A stretch of DNA of 64,000 nucleotides from Amphiura filiformis (GCF_039555335.1 NC_092628.1:75332713-75396712); one strand, 5' to 3'. Positions 33,101 to 44,793 are shown, numbered from the stretch's first letter. Made by a program: numbers and translations. The notes: generated by a model not told the origin, from the sequence alone.

Positions 33101-36100
33101 ATGGGGGAGTGACGAGTTTGTAAATCAGGGCACACACTTTTGATTGGAATGAGTTGTTTCAAGTTTGATGGGAGTCGTCCTAATCACATTTATTAAACCT
33201 CTCTGTTGTCCTTCATATTGATTGCCATTTCTGGTCATGTTTGGGTATCTATAAATATTTCAGCATTTACTTCTTCCCTGCACTCAAAGGATTTTCACAC
33301 TTACTCTCCCCGTCTCCGTTCCACTAGAATCTCACTTGGCGGTTGCTGTGACCAATCAGACATTCGGGGCATCGTAGGACATACATAGGCTCCATGCCAG
33401 GAAGGATTATAAATGGATTGAAACTTGTTGGCACCAGTAACCCTGTGTTTCTTCTGGATGAGATTGACAAATTGGTAAGAATGTTTATATTAGCTTCACT
33501 GAATCCATTTTTATTTGCTTCAACTTATATTGCTAAGTATTGGTTTTCTACAAGATCAATATAGGCCATATGAACACACCATGTGGATATATGTATCATA
33601 TATCAACTCACATAAGTAAACTCTGTGTTTTTATTTTGCAGGGTAAAAGCATGCAAGGTGATCCAGCAGCAGCTCTACTAGAGGTCCTTGATCCAGAGCA
33701 AAACAACAGCTTCACAGATCAGTATCCTTTCTATAATGCCCCATAAGAAGATGTCTTTTGAAATGTCTCTGTACTACATTCTCTTAACATGTATACAACT
33801 GCAACTTCAAGTATTGCCATATTCGTAGAAATGTGCACATGTTCCAATAAAAAGATTTTAATTGATAGCATCTTAAAAGGTGTCTCACCCTACAAAGAAA
33901 TATATTCATAGTATCCCACAAGAATCTGTGGAATGAAGCCGAAGCACCCAGTGCTGTTAGGGGTAAGTAAGAGGAATTTAATAAGCAAAAGAGTATGATG
34001 TGAATCATATGATCCTTAACCTCTGCTGCCCTCAAGTTACCTCAATGTGCCCTTTGACCTTTCACAAGTACTCTTCATTGCCACAGCAAACAGCATGTCA
34101 ACAATTCCACCAGCTCTGATAGATCGTATGGAGGTGATTCATGTGCCAGGATACACACAGGTAGGTTCAAATTTCCTTATTGTTGAAGGCTCTCGTTGAT
34201 GGCTCCTTTATCAACAGCTTGTATTACAATTATGTGGCTTTGTCATGATTCCACCATCTATAATAAATTACTGTGTTTGGCGAATTGGTAAGGCTAAAAA
34301 CTTCTACGTTTTACATTATTTCGGAAAACGGATTTTTTTTTTTTTTTTAGTAAGGTTGTCCGCACCCCAATAAAACATCCAATTTTGTTTTTGTTTACGT
34401 TAATGGTGTCAAATAATGTTAATTAGTTTAAAATGCACTAGCAATGCACTAGCAAGCAACCTGCGAGCTAAGCACTGAGTAAACACTGAGTAAACAGTCA
34501 CAATACACTACAATACAGTCATGCTGTTTAACATGATACCCGCAAATCCTATGTCTGATCTGATCAATGCTGAGATTGGGTCACTCATACCATTACACAG
34601 GAGAATCTGACTTGAGTAATTAACATGCATTGTTTATTCAACTAATTTGTCAACATTATCATGTCAGTGTTCAAACTAGAACCTATTGTCAACAGTTAAA
34701 TGTTTGTTTATTGAATTAGGTCAAAGTCTCCAAATCACCCAAATTAAACAGGGTTGCCAAACTGTGATTTAGTAGCCCTAATGGGTGACTTTTGAAGATC
34801 CCCAACTTTTGACAATTTCCTGTCCCATAGAGACAGATGGTTAAATGGGTGACTTTTTAGCAACGTAACTCACAGTTTAGCAGCATAATCAGTGTCTGTG
34901 CAAAATACATTGCCAATGTTGAAAGTATTGTTCTACAAAATTGTACATTTATTTTGATTATTCCGAGACTGCACCTCAAATTGCCCTGCACCAAGTGAAA
35001 TTACACCTTAACTTTCAAAATGGGGTGTAAAAAATTAACTCAAACACTGCAATTGAACCTGCCCATTATACCTGACCAATACATTAAAAAGAATATAAAA
35101 TATAAGTACTGCAAAAGGCAGTAACCGATAAACACAGTGACCGCGAAATACGGGTGACCGCTAGTAGTACTAATTAGCCACATGTGGGTGCCCCAAGGTG
35201 CCCCTCTATTATGTAAATTCATGTGCTGGGATACACTTACATATAATACACCCTCAGTGTTCACATCGTCAAGGGCTCCTGTCATCAGAGTTTTAACTTG
35301 TGTATACAGTTATGTATGTTTGATGAAACATTTCATTTCAGCTTGTAACTTGAATAGAATGTGTGTAGGTAATTCACTTATTAGGATATGGTATAGGTAG
35401 CTTCCTTTCGAGAGGGTTATTTTGAAAAATTATCAGCTACATCGGTGATCCCAAAGACATGTGTGTACAATAACATTTTCTTACCATTACCTGTGTTTGA
35501 TCTTTTCACAAATAGAGTTTTCTTTCCAAATAATACATTTTTGTCATTATTCTATAATAGGAAGAAAAGAAGCACATTGCAATTGGACATCTACTTCCCA
35601 AACAGTTGAAGGAACATGGATTGACTGAAGAGCAGATTCAGTTTAGTGAAGATGCTGTTAAACTTATCAGTAAGAATACAGCCCCAACATAAACCCTTAT
35701 CCTAACCTTAAAGTCATTTATTTTAATACTCCATATCATCTTGGCAGGTTTTGGTAATGGTAAAAAGATTGCCCATTGTCCAAAATAAGCAACATAATAA
35801 CTAATAGTGTGGATTCAATTAGCCCCTCATTTGATAATAGCATCTGTACAGAAATACAAATGAATGTGGAATGAATGATAACCACAGCTCCTAACTCAGC
35901 CCAATTTAGCCTTAACCCAAATTCTAATCATCAAATTCTTTCTCTAACACAGTGAACTATATACCCCAACCCAGCCATATCCCTAACCTAGTGTAAATGA
36001 TTTTTGTCAGGTTACAAAATCATAATTAAAAAGCCAAATTTGTAGTTGCAATTTGTAATCAAATACATAACCTGAGACTTTATTTATTTATCTTAGCTTC

Positions 36101-39100
36101 ATGATACAAGGTTGCCCCTTCAATGCAAGGAACTGCTATTAGAATGCCCTGTAATTTGAATTTTAATATTATTCAGATTCATTCATTATCAATTTAACAT
36201 CATTTATTATGTTAGTTGCAAAGTACACAAGAGAGGCCGGTGTACGGACCTTGGAACGTCGATTTGGTGGCGTATGCCGTGCAGTAGCAGTGCGTGTGGC
36301 AGAAGCCCAGCAGCGCCACAAGCGACTGAAGAAGCACCTTCTGCAGAAGGCACTAATGAAGAAAAGGTCCATAAGGAGTTGGAGGATAAGGCAGTGCTAG
36401 AGGCAGCTATTGCACAGCCACCTGAGATGCCCATTGTTATCGATGAGTTAGCTGTCAAAGATATTTTGGGGGTAAGTTGATAATAATATTTTTACAACCT
36501 GTAGCTTAAAACTGAGAATGGTACTGTGGAATGTTGTTAAATTTTATGTTGTAGGAGAAAGCAGAGATTTTCTAAACAAGAGATTGAAAGTTGATAGTAA
36601 CACTTTTGGTTGGCTTGGGAGGAGGCATCTTTACCAAAATTGTGTGTAATGATATAGGTTTGATGATGGTGCATGGTGAAAAAGTCCTTTACTCTGCATT
36701 GTCCATTAATTGCGTAACTATTCAGTGGAAAATCTCATTCAGAACCCTTCCTTCCACTCAAATTACCCAGATATAATGTATACACTCCTTCATACAAGTG
36801 AATGCAGATCTCGAGTATGAAAGACATTTTTTCAATAAAATTTGGGCATAGAATTTAAATTAAAATAATATGCTAAGATTCCCATGATCTAGACATTAAA
36901 ATAAAGTACCATATTCTTTCCCTTATCCAGCCCTACATGTTTGAAAGTGAAGTATCTGAGAGACTATCTCAACCAGGTGTGGCAATTGGCCTTGCATGGA
37001 CTGCTCTTGGTGGTGAAATCTTGTACGTGGAAACAACACGAATGGATGGTGATGGAGAGCTGACATTGACTGGACAACTTGGGGATGTGATGAAAGAATC
37101 GGCAAGACTGGCACTGAACTGGGTGCGAAGTCATGCAAAACAGGTGATTTACTTGGATTGTTTGTGTTATCTACTATTGTACATGTGAACATGTATATTA
37201 CATTGATATCATGTAGTATAGGGAGTGAAAGCAAGGTCCAGGGACGGTAAGTTTTCAACCATTCAACCGATTTCCAGCAATTTGTTCCAAATTTCCTCTA
37301 TTTTATTTATCTTCAGTCCATTTTAGGCTTTTTCTTGCATTTTCCTGCAAATTTCTTCAGACTACTCACATCTCTTGAGTGATCAGGAAGGGTGTCACAT
37401 GATTATTTTGTTGTTTTATAGTATGTGATTTCAATGTGATATCTATGTTCGCCCATTGGATCTTACATCAAAATAATCCTGTAGATATGTGTACTAAATT
37501 TGCCTTAAGAAAACATCATTTTTTCTTGACTGGAGTGACTCAGTTCATAGCGACAGTTATGATGGTTGAAATCAGCCCTTGCCTGATCCCTCTGATTAGG
37601 AAAAATAATAGGTTGACTGGCCCTCAAATTAATAACCTAATCTGCAAAATCATGCTAGAGTTTCTATACGGAAAACAGAAGAAAAAAGGATGCATAAAAT
37701 CATTAAGATTTACTCAATCTCTCCCATCTGTGGTTCACTTGCAAGATTTAACATTACTTATCATGACCAATCCAAATTTAGCCAAAATTATGCAAATTTC
37801 TGCTCATTTTAATGCTTTATGCCGGTAATGGTTTTTCGCTGAGAATTGAAACGGGCATAGTGTAGGCAGTATTAAATTAAGGACAATCAACCATATTTCT
37901 ATTTGGTGATGTGAAATCATCAACGGCAGGAAGATAGCAATAATAGGAATGGTCTATAGAGATTATTTTTGCATGTTGGGTCTATCAGCAAAGATGGACC
38001 CTTTACAGATGCAATCATATTTGTTTTACTACCGGTACCATTGTCAAGGATGACCTGTTGCCATAGTAATGCATATATCTTTTATCCATTTCAGTGTGAT
38101 ATTCCATCTACGCCTGGTACAGATCTCATGGAGAATAGAGACATTCATATTCATTTTCCTGCTGGTGCTGTTGGCAAAGATGGACCCTCAGCTGGTGTTA
38201 CCATAGTTACTGTACTAGTGTCGCTATTTACGTAAGTAATTCTAACAAGGCAATGTAAATTTGTAAATTTTGTCTTTTGTTTTTCTTGTATCTTCTCTCT
38301 CTTCCTCCCTCTCTTTTCCTGTGCCTTCTCGTCCCTGGGGCTTTTATTGAAGGTGAATTGTCAGTGTAAAAAAATTAAAAATCTGGTTAAATTTACTGAT
38401 GGTGCTGCTGTAGAAAGTACGGTTATACTAATAATATACTGTAGTATTATGGCGATGCCCATGGAAAATATCATTTTTATGGTTAATACATCAAAATTAC
38501 ACCCGTAAGTGCATCATCAAGCAAGAATCTGGTGAAATTCTACCATAATTAAGCAATGGAATGGATGGAAGTGTGAGTCATAATAGGTTTTGTCCATGCA
38601 ATTTAGCAATCGTCACTGATAAGACTGACATGACTGATGCCAGTTTTAACCTTATACTCACACGATATAGCATGGAAATGTTTGAATTTTTGTCAATTTT
38701 TCACAGAAAAATGGGAGGGGTGTTTATTAGAGGGGGAGTGTTTATTACAAATTCTATCAATATTACCATTAAAAAGCATCTATACTCTATGGTTGTCCAA
38801 AAAAGTGGACCAAACTGACGTTAACTGTTAAAACCTTGATCACAAGTTATCTTAGTAAGTCAGTAAATTTTGTCAGTTGGGTTTAAATAAACTGCCGTAT
38901 CACATTGTCATATGACTTATTTTTAAATATTTAAAAGACTTTTTTATGCACTTTTATGATGATTTGTGCGTTTTCTTTGCTCTAATCCAGGGACCGATGT
39001 GTTCGATCTGATACAGCCATGACGGGTGAAATTACTCTGAGGGGACTTGTTTTACCGGTGAGTATTACCCTGACTGCAATACATGCTCTATTTGTTTCCA

Positions 39101-40317
39101 TGCACAAGCTTAGAATAAGTTTGTGTACTGGCTCCTCTATTAATAGTAGGCATGTTGAAACTTTATATATGAATGTTATTGGCTGTCCATAAATATAATT
39201 AAGTTAAGTAGCACCCTAAACATGATATGGTTTTCTGTTTGCAAGCTACTTTTTAATACATGGAATATTTGCACTTCAGGTCGGTGGCATAAAAGAGAAG
39301 GTCTTGGCTGCTCACAGAGCAGGTGTGAAGAGAGTCATTCTTCCAAAACGCAATGAGAAAGATCTACTAGAAGTGCCGCAGAATATCAAGGTATGTATTG
39401 TATACCTTTTAAGCTATAAAATAAATAGCCGATGTCAAATTGTAAGAAATTTGGATGACACACCCCTCTTTCCAACTACAATCAAAATATATTTTGCCTC
39501 GATTATAGTATTACCAGTTGGTACACAATTTGAATCAATTTGGGTTTGTTTTTTACTGTTTTGTGCAAACATGCAATCAGTGCTTACTACGACTTTGGTA
39601 CAAAAAATTCCCATGAGAAGCCGTTATGTGAACAGACTAAATTGATTGCACAGGTCTATTATACGTTCCACAACTGTTTGGAGTAACCATCATTTTTGGG
39701 CAGGTATTATTATCAATTGACGGACTCACTGACTTCACACTATGCAGTCAGGATGACATCAATAATACTTAATTCCATTACCTATTTCGGACAATGGTCG
39801 AGGTCCAATGACCTTTAACCTTTCCCAACACTCCAATGTGTTATGGAATCAATAATAGTTACAAGCAATGTTGTGATGGTTCAAGTAGCCATGTAGCTTC
39901 CTGAAGAGAATGACATCAGTACTTTGCAGTAGTTACTTCCCGCGCGTACAGATGTACTGCCTTTGATCACGCATGTAAACACACCAATTCTTTGAGTCAA
40001 CACACATAATTTCATCTGTAGTATGTGACAACAACGAGAACCTATTTCAGAGTAGGGAGTTGCATCTTGCATGTCTATTTACCAGGACTAGGCTGCATAG
40101 GAAACTTAACAAAAATTTATTCCCAAAAAACTGTTTCTCTAAAATTTGCATTTTCTTTTTCTTTCTTTTTTCTCAGAATGATTTGGAATTCACTTTGGTA
40201 ACCAGGCTAGAGGACGTTTTGCAAGCTGCATTTGAAGGTGGTTTTCCAGCCATGACAACTGACACCGATCAATTAACCTCTGACCCTGATGGATCAGTGA
40301 TACCCAGTAAACTCTAA
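18118..40317 (+). CDS. LONP2: peroxisomal Lon protease homolog 2
   Basis: ATP-dependent serine protease of the peroxisomal matrix. There are eighteen coding exons with GT/AG borders: 18118-18224, 21759-21846, 28283-28481, 28884-28981, 29795-29878, 30239-30504, 31400-31573, 32254-32439, 33328-33474, 33642-33721, 34037-34160, 35561-35669, 36216-36471, 36931-37143, 38095-38231, 38991-39057, 39280-39390 and 40177-40317. Length is about 862 aa (human about 852). The N-terminus, [19 protein letters not shown], opens the Lon substrate-binding domain. Walker A is GPPGVGKT (about 378-385, exon 8) and Walker B is FLLDEID (exon 9). The protease dyad is Ser743 in KDGPSAG (exon 15) and Lys786 in GGIKEK (exon 17). 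The C-terminal SKL is a type 1 peroxisomal targeting signal and separates it from mitochondrial LONP1. Two single-base breaks, in exons 9 and 13, disrupt the frame; everything else reads as a conserved gene. The exon 10 donor, GTATCC, is weak. Confidence 0.96.
18672..19008. mobile_element. TTAA-flanked MITE (family 3), 337 bp, LONP2 intron 1
   Basis: TTAA at 18668-18671 and 19009-19012 flanks ends AGGGGCACTTCGTGATCC and GGATCACGAAATACTCCT. The centre holds a perfect mirror, TTTCGTTCTGGTGCACCAGA followed by ACGAAA. A second, interrupted copy is at 54798-55522. Confidence 0.8.
19135..19450 (+). repeat. dispersed repeat of about 310 bp, copy 1
   Basis: Contains TACTATTACGCTGACTTTCG, GTTTGTTTACAAACAGAGAG, CGTTCCGCTTGTCC and ends AGAAATTAATATTTTGTTCTG then GATTATTCGGACTA. 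Copy 2 is inverted at 46945-47275 and a 3'-end fragment is at 17515-17572. I find no clear terminal inverted repeats or coding capacity, so its class is unknown. Confidence 0.65.
19681..19863. mobile_element. hAT-type MITE, 183 bp, with 8-bp target duplication
   Basis: Ends CAGTGTTCGAAATA and TATTTCGAACGCTG are inverted with one mismatch. CTGCCAGT occurs at both 19673-19680 and 19864-19871. An 8-bp duplication and CAG/CTG-type ends are the hAT signature. The interior is a GC-rich tandem of AAAAGTTACAGGCCAGGCC-like units. It was inserted next to a tRNA-like sequence. Confidence 0.85.
19860..19945 (-). other. tRNA-derived sequence (SINE-like)
   Basis: On the minus strand: A-box-like TAGCTCAGAGATTAGTGC, then CACCGCATAAGCC, then a B-box GGTTCAAGTCCC. 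Four base pairs of an acceptor stem (TGTG/CACA) are still possible. It is too damaged to be a tRNA gene. The hAT-type MITE interrupts it or lies directly beside its 3' side. Confidence 0.45.
20314..21353. mobile_element. TIR element of about 1.04 kb, LONP2 intron 1
   Basis: Ends GGTCGTGCGTCATGAATTGG and CCAATTCATGGCGCACGACC are inverted. TAAA flanks both sides (20310-20313 and 21354-21357). The interior has no reading frame of note, so this is a non-autonomous DNA element of uncertain superfamily. Confidence 0.7.
21443..21711. mobile_element. MITE of about 270 bp just upstream of LONP2 exon 2
   Basis: Ends AGGCCTAAAAAGAAAATT and AATTTTCTTTTTTAGGCCT, with the inner blocks GTGATTGGCGTAAC and GTTACGCCAATC also inverted. 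It ends only about 47 bp before the LONP2 exon 2 acceptor, close to or overlapping the usual branch-point region. Confidence 0.7.
22171..22621. mobile_element. TIR element with 85-bp arms, 451 bp
   Basis: Ends CTACCAAAAAAACGTTGACA and TGTCAACGTTTTTTGGTAG are inverted, and pairing continues through CACCTCGGCTCACTTTTTG to about 85 bp. No coding capacity. It sits at the left edge of the larger insertion in the family 2 MITE. Confidence 0.75.
23020..23905. repeat. degenerate tandem array, about 60-75 bp unit
   Basis: Variants of TTGGATATCCATATTTCG, GGTTTGTGGTTCTTTATAGC and CCCTGCGGGGCAATCTAG repeat about a dozen times with missing pieces. A longer block (GGCGGTTGTCGGCGATCTTTC to CGGGAGCTAATTTATAGTTT) is present twice, near 23112 and 23641, showing that amplification occurred at more than one scale. 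Confidence 0.75.
24188..24278 (-). other. tRNA-like sequence with intact anticodon arm
   Basis: Minus strand: A-box CGTGGCGAAGTGGTTAAGGC, then a perfect 5-bp anticodon stem GTGGA/TCCAC around the loop CTTCTAA (would be TCT, arginine), then a B-box-like AGTTCAAACTTCCC. The acceptor stem does not pair, so a functional tRNA is unlikely. It lies within the 2.66-kb insertion. Confidence 0.5.
25505..26463. mobile_element. 959-bp TIR element inserted in the left arm of the palindrome
   Basis: Ends GGGGAGATTGGGTAAGTTGA and CAACTAACCCCAATCTCCCC are inverted; TA is duplicated at 25503-25504 and 26464-26465. The matching right arm of the palindrome lacks it. The motif GGGGTTAGTTGAAAC recurs internally in both orientations (near 25855, 25873, 26223-26275). 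No transposase frame. Confidence 0.8.
26872..26942 (+). other. tRNA-like Pol III unit, left arm of the 3-kb palindrome
   Basis: Shows GATGGTCTAGTGGTTGGCGCCG (A-box) and AGGTTGAATCCTAC (diverged B-box), followed by GATTTTTTTC, a Pol III-type T run. Directed toward the centre of the palindrome. Stem pairing is poor. Confidence 0.5.
27375..27447 (-). other. tRNA-like Pol III unit, right arm of the 3-kb palindrome
   Basis: Minus strand: GGTTGTGATGGTCTAGTGGC (A-box), a loop CTGGAGT (would be GGA), then AAGTTCGAACCCTACCATTG (good B-box and T-arm). A run of 22 T follows on the minus strand (27351-27372). The anticodon stem is four of five pairs. It is better preserved than its mirror partner and also points to the centre. 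Confidence 0.55.
32771..32992. mobile_element. TA-type MITE, LONP2 intron 8
   Basis: Ends TATAATATTTTGCAGTAAAC and GTTTACTGCAAAATATTATA are a perfect inverted repeat, extended by CTTTGACGAG against CTCATCAAAG. No coding capacity. TA duplication fits a mariner-type MITE. Confidence 0.75.
33328..33474 (+). other. LONP2: LONP2 exon 9 with a one-base frame break
   Basis: The acceptor CCACTAG and donor GTAAGA are good. The exon reads [14 protein letters not shown], then loses frame at the G run 33366-33369; in the frame one base back it continues [20 protein letters not shown] to the Walker B aspartate-glutamate pair. The family sequence [13 protein letters not shown] needs one more base. A missing G in a G run is a common assembly error, so an error is at least as likely as a real mutation. 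Confidence 0.85.
36216..36471 (+). other. LONP2: LONP2 exon 13 with a one-base frame break
   Basis: The 5' part reads [20 protein letters not shown], then [14 protein letters not shown]. The frame then changes: the conserved continuation [15 protein letters not shown] and [18 protein letters not shown] lies one base back. The change falls around 36320, in the acidic linker between the AAA+ C-terminal part and the protease domain, where length varies between species. One missing base restores phase to the exon end. Confidence 0.8.
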
Positions 40318-43300
40318 GAAATTGTCAAGTTAGTAAGGTTAAAATACTGAAGGACCAAATGTGACCCAACACTAATCAATGTTTTAATGTGAAGTATGTG
40401 ACCAGACATTAAGTACAAGAGAATTTGGCTTGGTCGTACAATAAGCTACACCATCCATAAGCTGTACTTTATTTCATATATTATGTGCCATTCTTAAAAG
40501 CAAGGATGTAAATGGGCAACATATCCATTTCCTGAAAATCCATCCGGTGATTGGACTGATGGCCCAGGTTTTGTGTGCGGTATTGAACATTTAGGAAGGT
40601 TTGTCCGGGAATAAGCTGCAGAGTATCACCCCCTCCTAAAAGCTTTTTTGGCTTTTTTTTATGATGAATAATCATCATCCAATTCCGCAAATGCAAATAA
40701 AAAAAGATTTGTTTTCCCCAAATTTCTGCAATTCTGGTAATTTTCGGAATATTTACATCCCTGTAAAAGAATCAGCGGGTGTCTATGTATCATACTGTAC
40801 AAGTGCTCTGAAGCTTCTTGTAATAACATCTTGCAAATGGATAGCTACTGAGGTGGTACTTAAAGCAAGGGAAACTTGGAATTTGAAACTTGAGAGCTTG
40901 TTAAATTAACAATGCAAGCAAATGTTTGTGTACATAACTTGAAATTGCAAAAACCAAGATCAGTGTTGAAGTCTTCAAGATTGTTGTAACATGAAGAATT
41001 ACTTATTGTAGAAATCAATACTTTACAGTATTTATACTTTGGAAATTGAAAGAAAATATAAATTCGATGAAATTGATCAGGCTTAAAATGACTGAAACTT
41101 ATAACTTTTACTTGTGTCTTGTACCATTCAAGATTTTATTTGTACACCAAATATATAGTAACATACACAGTACTTTTCAAAATAATGATTGCTACAAAAT
41201 GTTTGATCATGAAACAAATGCCTTTGTACATTTTGTAATTTTTAATTTTGATCGGTATCCAAGATTGAACTGAGACGGCTTAAACTGCAGCGTGTAAGAC
41301 ATAGTGTTCTTTATTGATTAATTTATTAATATGTGTACATTTCATGACATTTTTTGTATTGACCAGATTTAAATTCCAATAGAATTGGTTTCACAGAAAA
41401 TTGGTTTTTATACTAAATACATTTTATATAAAAATATATTGTAATATTTTGCAAAATTTGAAACAATAGTTGAACCAGAAGTAAACTAGCCAATTTTTTT
41501 TGAAGAGGCAGTCGGAATCCAAATTGCTTAAAGGACCATTCAGTGATTTGCTCATCCGGATAATCGTACAAATCATCAAAATTCAAATTCTGTACCTTTA
41601 TCATTACCATAGTTGTGCTAACATAGTACATACCCTGCTAGTGGTTCAGCTGAAAGCTGTGTATTAAGACAAAATAAGGCTTTCACATGAATCTATATAT
41701 TTATATACTAATAGTATATAAATTAGCTGCATGTGTTTGAATGAGGCTTCAACCTCGTCAATACTACAGCTGTTTTCTTTGTTTTTTGCCAATTTTTTAT
41801 TTCAAAAATATCAAATGACAATTTGAATTACTTATCCTTCACTTTTAAGCAATTTATAAACAATTTTAAATTGTGTACACTTGCACTGGGATCACTGAAT
41901 GGGTGTTGATTGAAACAAATGCCTGTGAATCATATTATATCTTGCATTTTTTCACTAGTTTGGCCAATAATTTTGATACACACAATGGTGAGAGCCCTCT
42001 GTTGACCAAATTGAAGCAATGTGGAGCTATACATGATTTTGACCCTTACTACATCATCAAGTGTGTTTTCAATATTCAAATATATCTGCTTGGTGTATGT
42101 ATTTATCATTTTATATAATAAATTAAAAGTACAAACCAATATAAACATAGTAATTGGTGAGTGGCACTTCAGAATATTCCAGACATTTTGTATTGAATGA
42201 AAATGATGCAATTGCAAAGTACCATAAAACCTTGTCTACAAGCATATAACGTGGTTTTGATGAAAGCTAAATTAATCCAGACGCCATCCATTGAAAAACT
42301 TATAATATTAGGGAGTATGAGCAAATTAATTAAGCATATACAAACAAGTGCTATTGTAAGACCAATCTATTGTGCTGGCATAAAAAAGTATTAATTTAGC
42401 TTTCATCAAAAACTCACTATATGCTTGTGGACGAGGTTTTACGGTATGCTAATTCAAAAACAGTTTGTGGTGTAAAGTTGAAACATAAATGTTTACAGTC
42501 ATTTTTATTAAAATAAATTCAATGGTGCTCTGCAGTTTCTAGGTGTAAATGTTTTGCTACATTCTTGGCACAGAATATATTTTTTCATTATTTGCAGCTC
42601 AAATGACAATAAAAGGTTGGGGTCATAATGGGGTCACAAGCAGTACAACTTAAATGACATTCAGAGGAACAATAGTAGGTACATTTAAATGGCAGATGGC
42701 TTTAGGAACATCTTTATATTGGGATTTCCATGGACGAAAGAGATAAGAGACTGTATCAACAGTCAAAGTCCCCATGTTTTGTATGCTCTGAATTCTCGCA
42801 TATATTCATGAGGGCTGATTGTTCATTCATGAGGGCTGATCGTGCGTGTCTAGCAATCACTTCAGGTCGTCAGTGTTGCGTGCCTTTGCGTATATGCGAT
42901 AGAGCTTTATGTGTCTTCGCGTTTACGCACCATAAAAATACGCCGTACGTGCGTAGCAGTTTCGCCTCTCACATTTTATGGTACAATCGGCACTCATTAT
43001 CGAAAGTGATGCGAGACTTTTGACTGCTTGACGCGGTCTGTTATCGTCATCCATGGGGACTTCATTTTGACCTTTCATTCTTGGAAAAAGACACCAACCT
43101 TAGATCTGTACGTTAGAGCATACAATCAATCAATCGGGTACCATCCTCATCATGGGGGTGGGTTGCAGCCAATCTTGTGACAAGCCTCCATTTGTGTCTG
43201 TCTTTGTGCAGATTGGGTTGCAATTTAATAGTGCCCTGAATTTAGCAGAACATTACACAACAAACACAATCATGTAATATTTTGTAAACAAATTTAATTA

Positions 43301-43469
43301 GAATAAAATGATCACAATCAGAAAAAGTATGTTGGTTTGTGTCACTTGGATATTCTTGAGTTGGTAGATTTTTGTTTCTTATTAGCTTGATTGTATATAA
43401 GGATGCAGAAATGACTTAATAAATCAATTCCATAACCGCACAACTTTTTTTTTCCAATTTTCACAATTT
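40318..43469. other. LONP2 3' untranslated region and intergenic sequence
   Basis: Between the LONP2 stop and the 3' end of the zinc-finger gene I see no further exon. The first AATAAA after the stop on the plus strand is at 40696-40701; other candidates lie beyond 42110. One MITE (42222-42444) is present. The reading frames here (up to 97 codons) lack recognisable content. Confidence 0.5.
42222..42444. mobile_element. TA-flanked MITE, 223 bp
   Basis: TA-CCATAAAACCTTGTCTACAAGC at the left and GCTTGTGGACGAGGTTTTACGG-TA at the right; the inner blocks TTTTGATGAAAGCTAAATTAA are also inverted. TA duplication, mariner-type. Confidence 0.8.
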
Positions 43470-44793
43470 TCACTCCTGTGGATGTAACTTACTTATGTGA
43501 CAATTTAGATTATATTTTTGCCTAAAGGTTTTTGCGCAATATTCACACAAATAAGGTTTCTCATCAGAATGCGTTTTCACATGTCTAATATGTGTGCTTC
43601 TGTCAGAAAACGCTTTCTGACATATCTCACACTTGTAGGGTTTCTCTTTGGTGTGGACCCTTGTGTGAATCTTTTTTTCGCTATTTCGTGCAAAACACTT
43701 GTCACAGTAATCACACTTGAATGGCTTCTCTTGAGTGTGACACACGAGATGCTTACGCAGAATGCTTCTTTTGGAGAAGTTTTTCTGACAAACATCACAT
43801 TGAAATGTCCGCCTCGTTACAGTGTGACTACTCATGTGCTTAGTAAGATCACCACTACGGGCAAAGTCTTTCTGGCACACTCCACAGGTAAAAGGCCTCC
43901 AGAGAGCATGAATGGATGCCATGTGTTCTTTGAGACGATTTCCTCTTCGGAAACCCTGGTCACAAAGTTCACATTGGAAAGGTTTCTCATTGGTGTGAGT
44001 TCGAATATGGATTCTCAGGTCGCTCTGTTGAGCAAAGATTCTTCCACAATACTTGCACTCAAATAACGTATCATCTTTCTCTTTACTGTGAGTTGACATG
44101 TCACTTTGGATACTTTCACTTTTCTCCGACATAGTAAAGCTATTACCATCAGTGTTTTCTTTCCTATGAGTTCTGATATGACCTTTGAAGTAACTACTTC
44201 GAGCAAAGCGCTTGCCACACACATCACATGCATATGGTTTCTCTCCTGTGTGACTTCTAACATGACGAGTCAACTCGCAGCTATACGTAAAATATTTTTC
44301 ACAATAACAGCACTTCAACTTCTTCTTTGAATCAACAGGTTTCTTGATGTGAATACCAAGATGATGATTTAGAAAAGCTGCTAGGTTGTAGCATACCTGA
44401 CAGTACTTTGACTGAGGCAATTCTTCCTCACTGCTGCTGTTTTTTCTCAGTCTCATTGTTATGTGTTCTGACATGGTGATCTAATATTGCTACATATCTG
44501 TAGCATTCAAGGCAATAGTCTTTGCTAGAGATTTTGTAACAAGCAACATCGCAAAATAACTTTAAAACTTTTATCAACTGTTTACAGCGGTGAGATTTCT
44601 CAGCCAGTGTTCCATAGTTGACTAAAGCGGTATGCAGGTATTTCTTTCGATGTCTAACAACATGTCTCCTTTGGGTATCATGGGATGGTAAAATTGCCCC
44701 ACAGTAGGAACAAGCAAATAGATGTAATAATTGTCTTGCGTTCCTTGTGTTACTTGAGGTTAGTTGGTAGGCAGATGCAGATTTTGATTCCAT
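43470..44793 (-). CDS. C2H2 zinc-finger protein, single exon, one frame break
   Basis: Likely DNA-binding nuclear protein of about 440 aa. The start chosen is the ATG at 44793, which has an ideal ACCATGG context and gives MESKSASAYQ. The N-terminal part has one C2H2 finger (CSYC...HVVRH) and a short Cys/His module (CLECYRYVAILDHHVRTH). The main frame has a second similar module (CQVCYNLAAFLNHHLGIH) and nine tandem C2H2 fingers, several joined by TGEKP-like linkers (SHTGEKPYAC, THTNEKPFQC, VHTKEKPYKC). It ends SKLHPQE. The two parts overlap in different frames at a run of six A (44440-44445); five A would give one continuous protein through TEKNSSSEEELPQ. The two Cys/His modules resemble each other, supporting a single gene. 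It lies tail to tail with LONP2. Specific orthology cannot be assigned. Confidence 0.85.

Noticed and set aside
37436-37828. 130-codon frame in LONP2 intron 14
   Set aside because: No recognisable domain, no splice context, lies between conserved exons 14 and 15; probably chance.
43518-44066. 182-codon plus-strand frame opposite the zinc-finger gene
   Set aside because: Shadow of the zinc-finger coding sequence in antisense; the repeated finger codons keep it open.
44428-44474. Programmed -1 frameshift at AAAAAAC in the zinc-finger gene
   Set aside because: The slippery heptamer is in phase only with the downstream frame, and a -1 slip there runs straight into a stop. Joining the two parts needs +1, so an extra base is the simpler reading.
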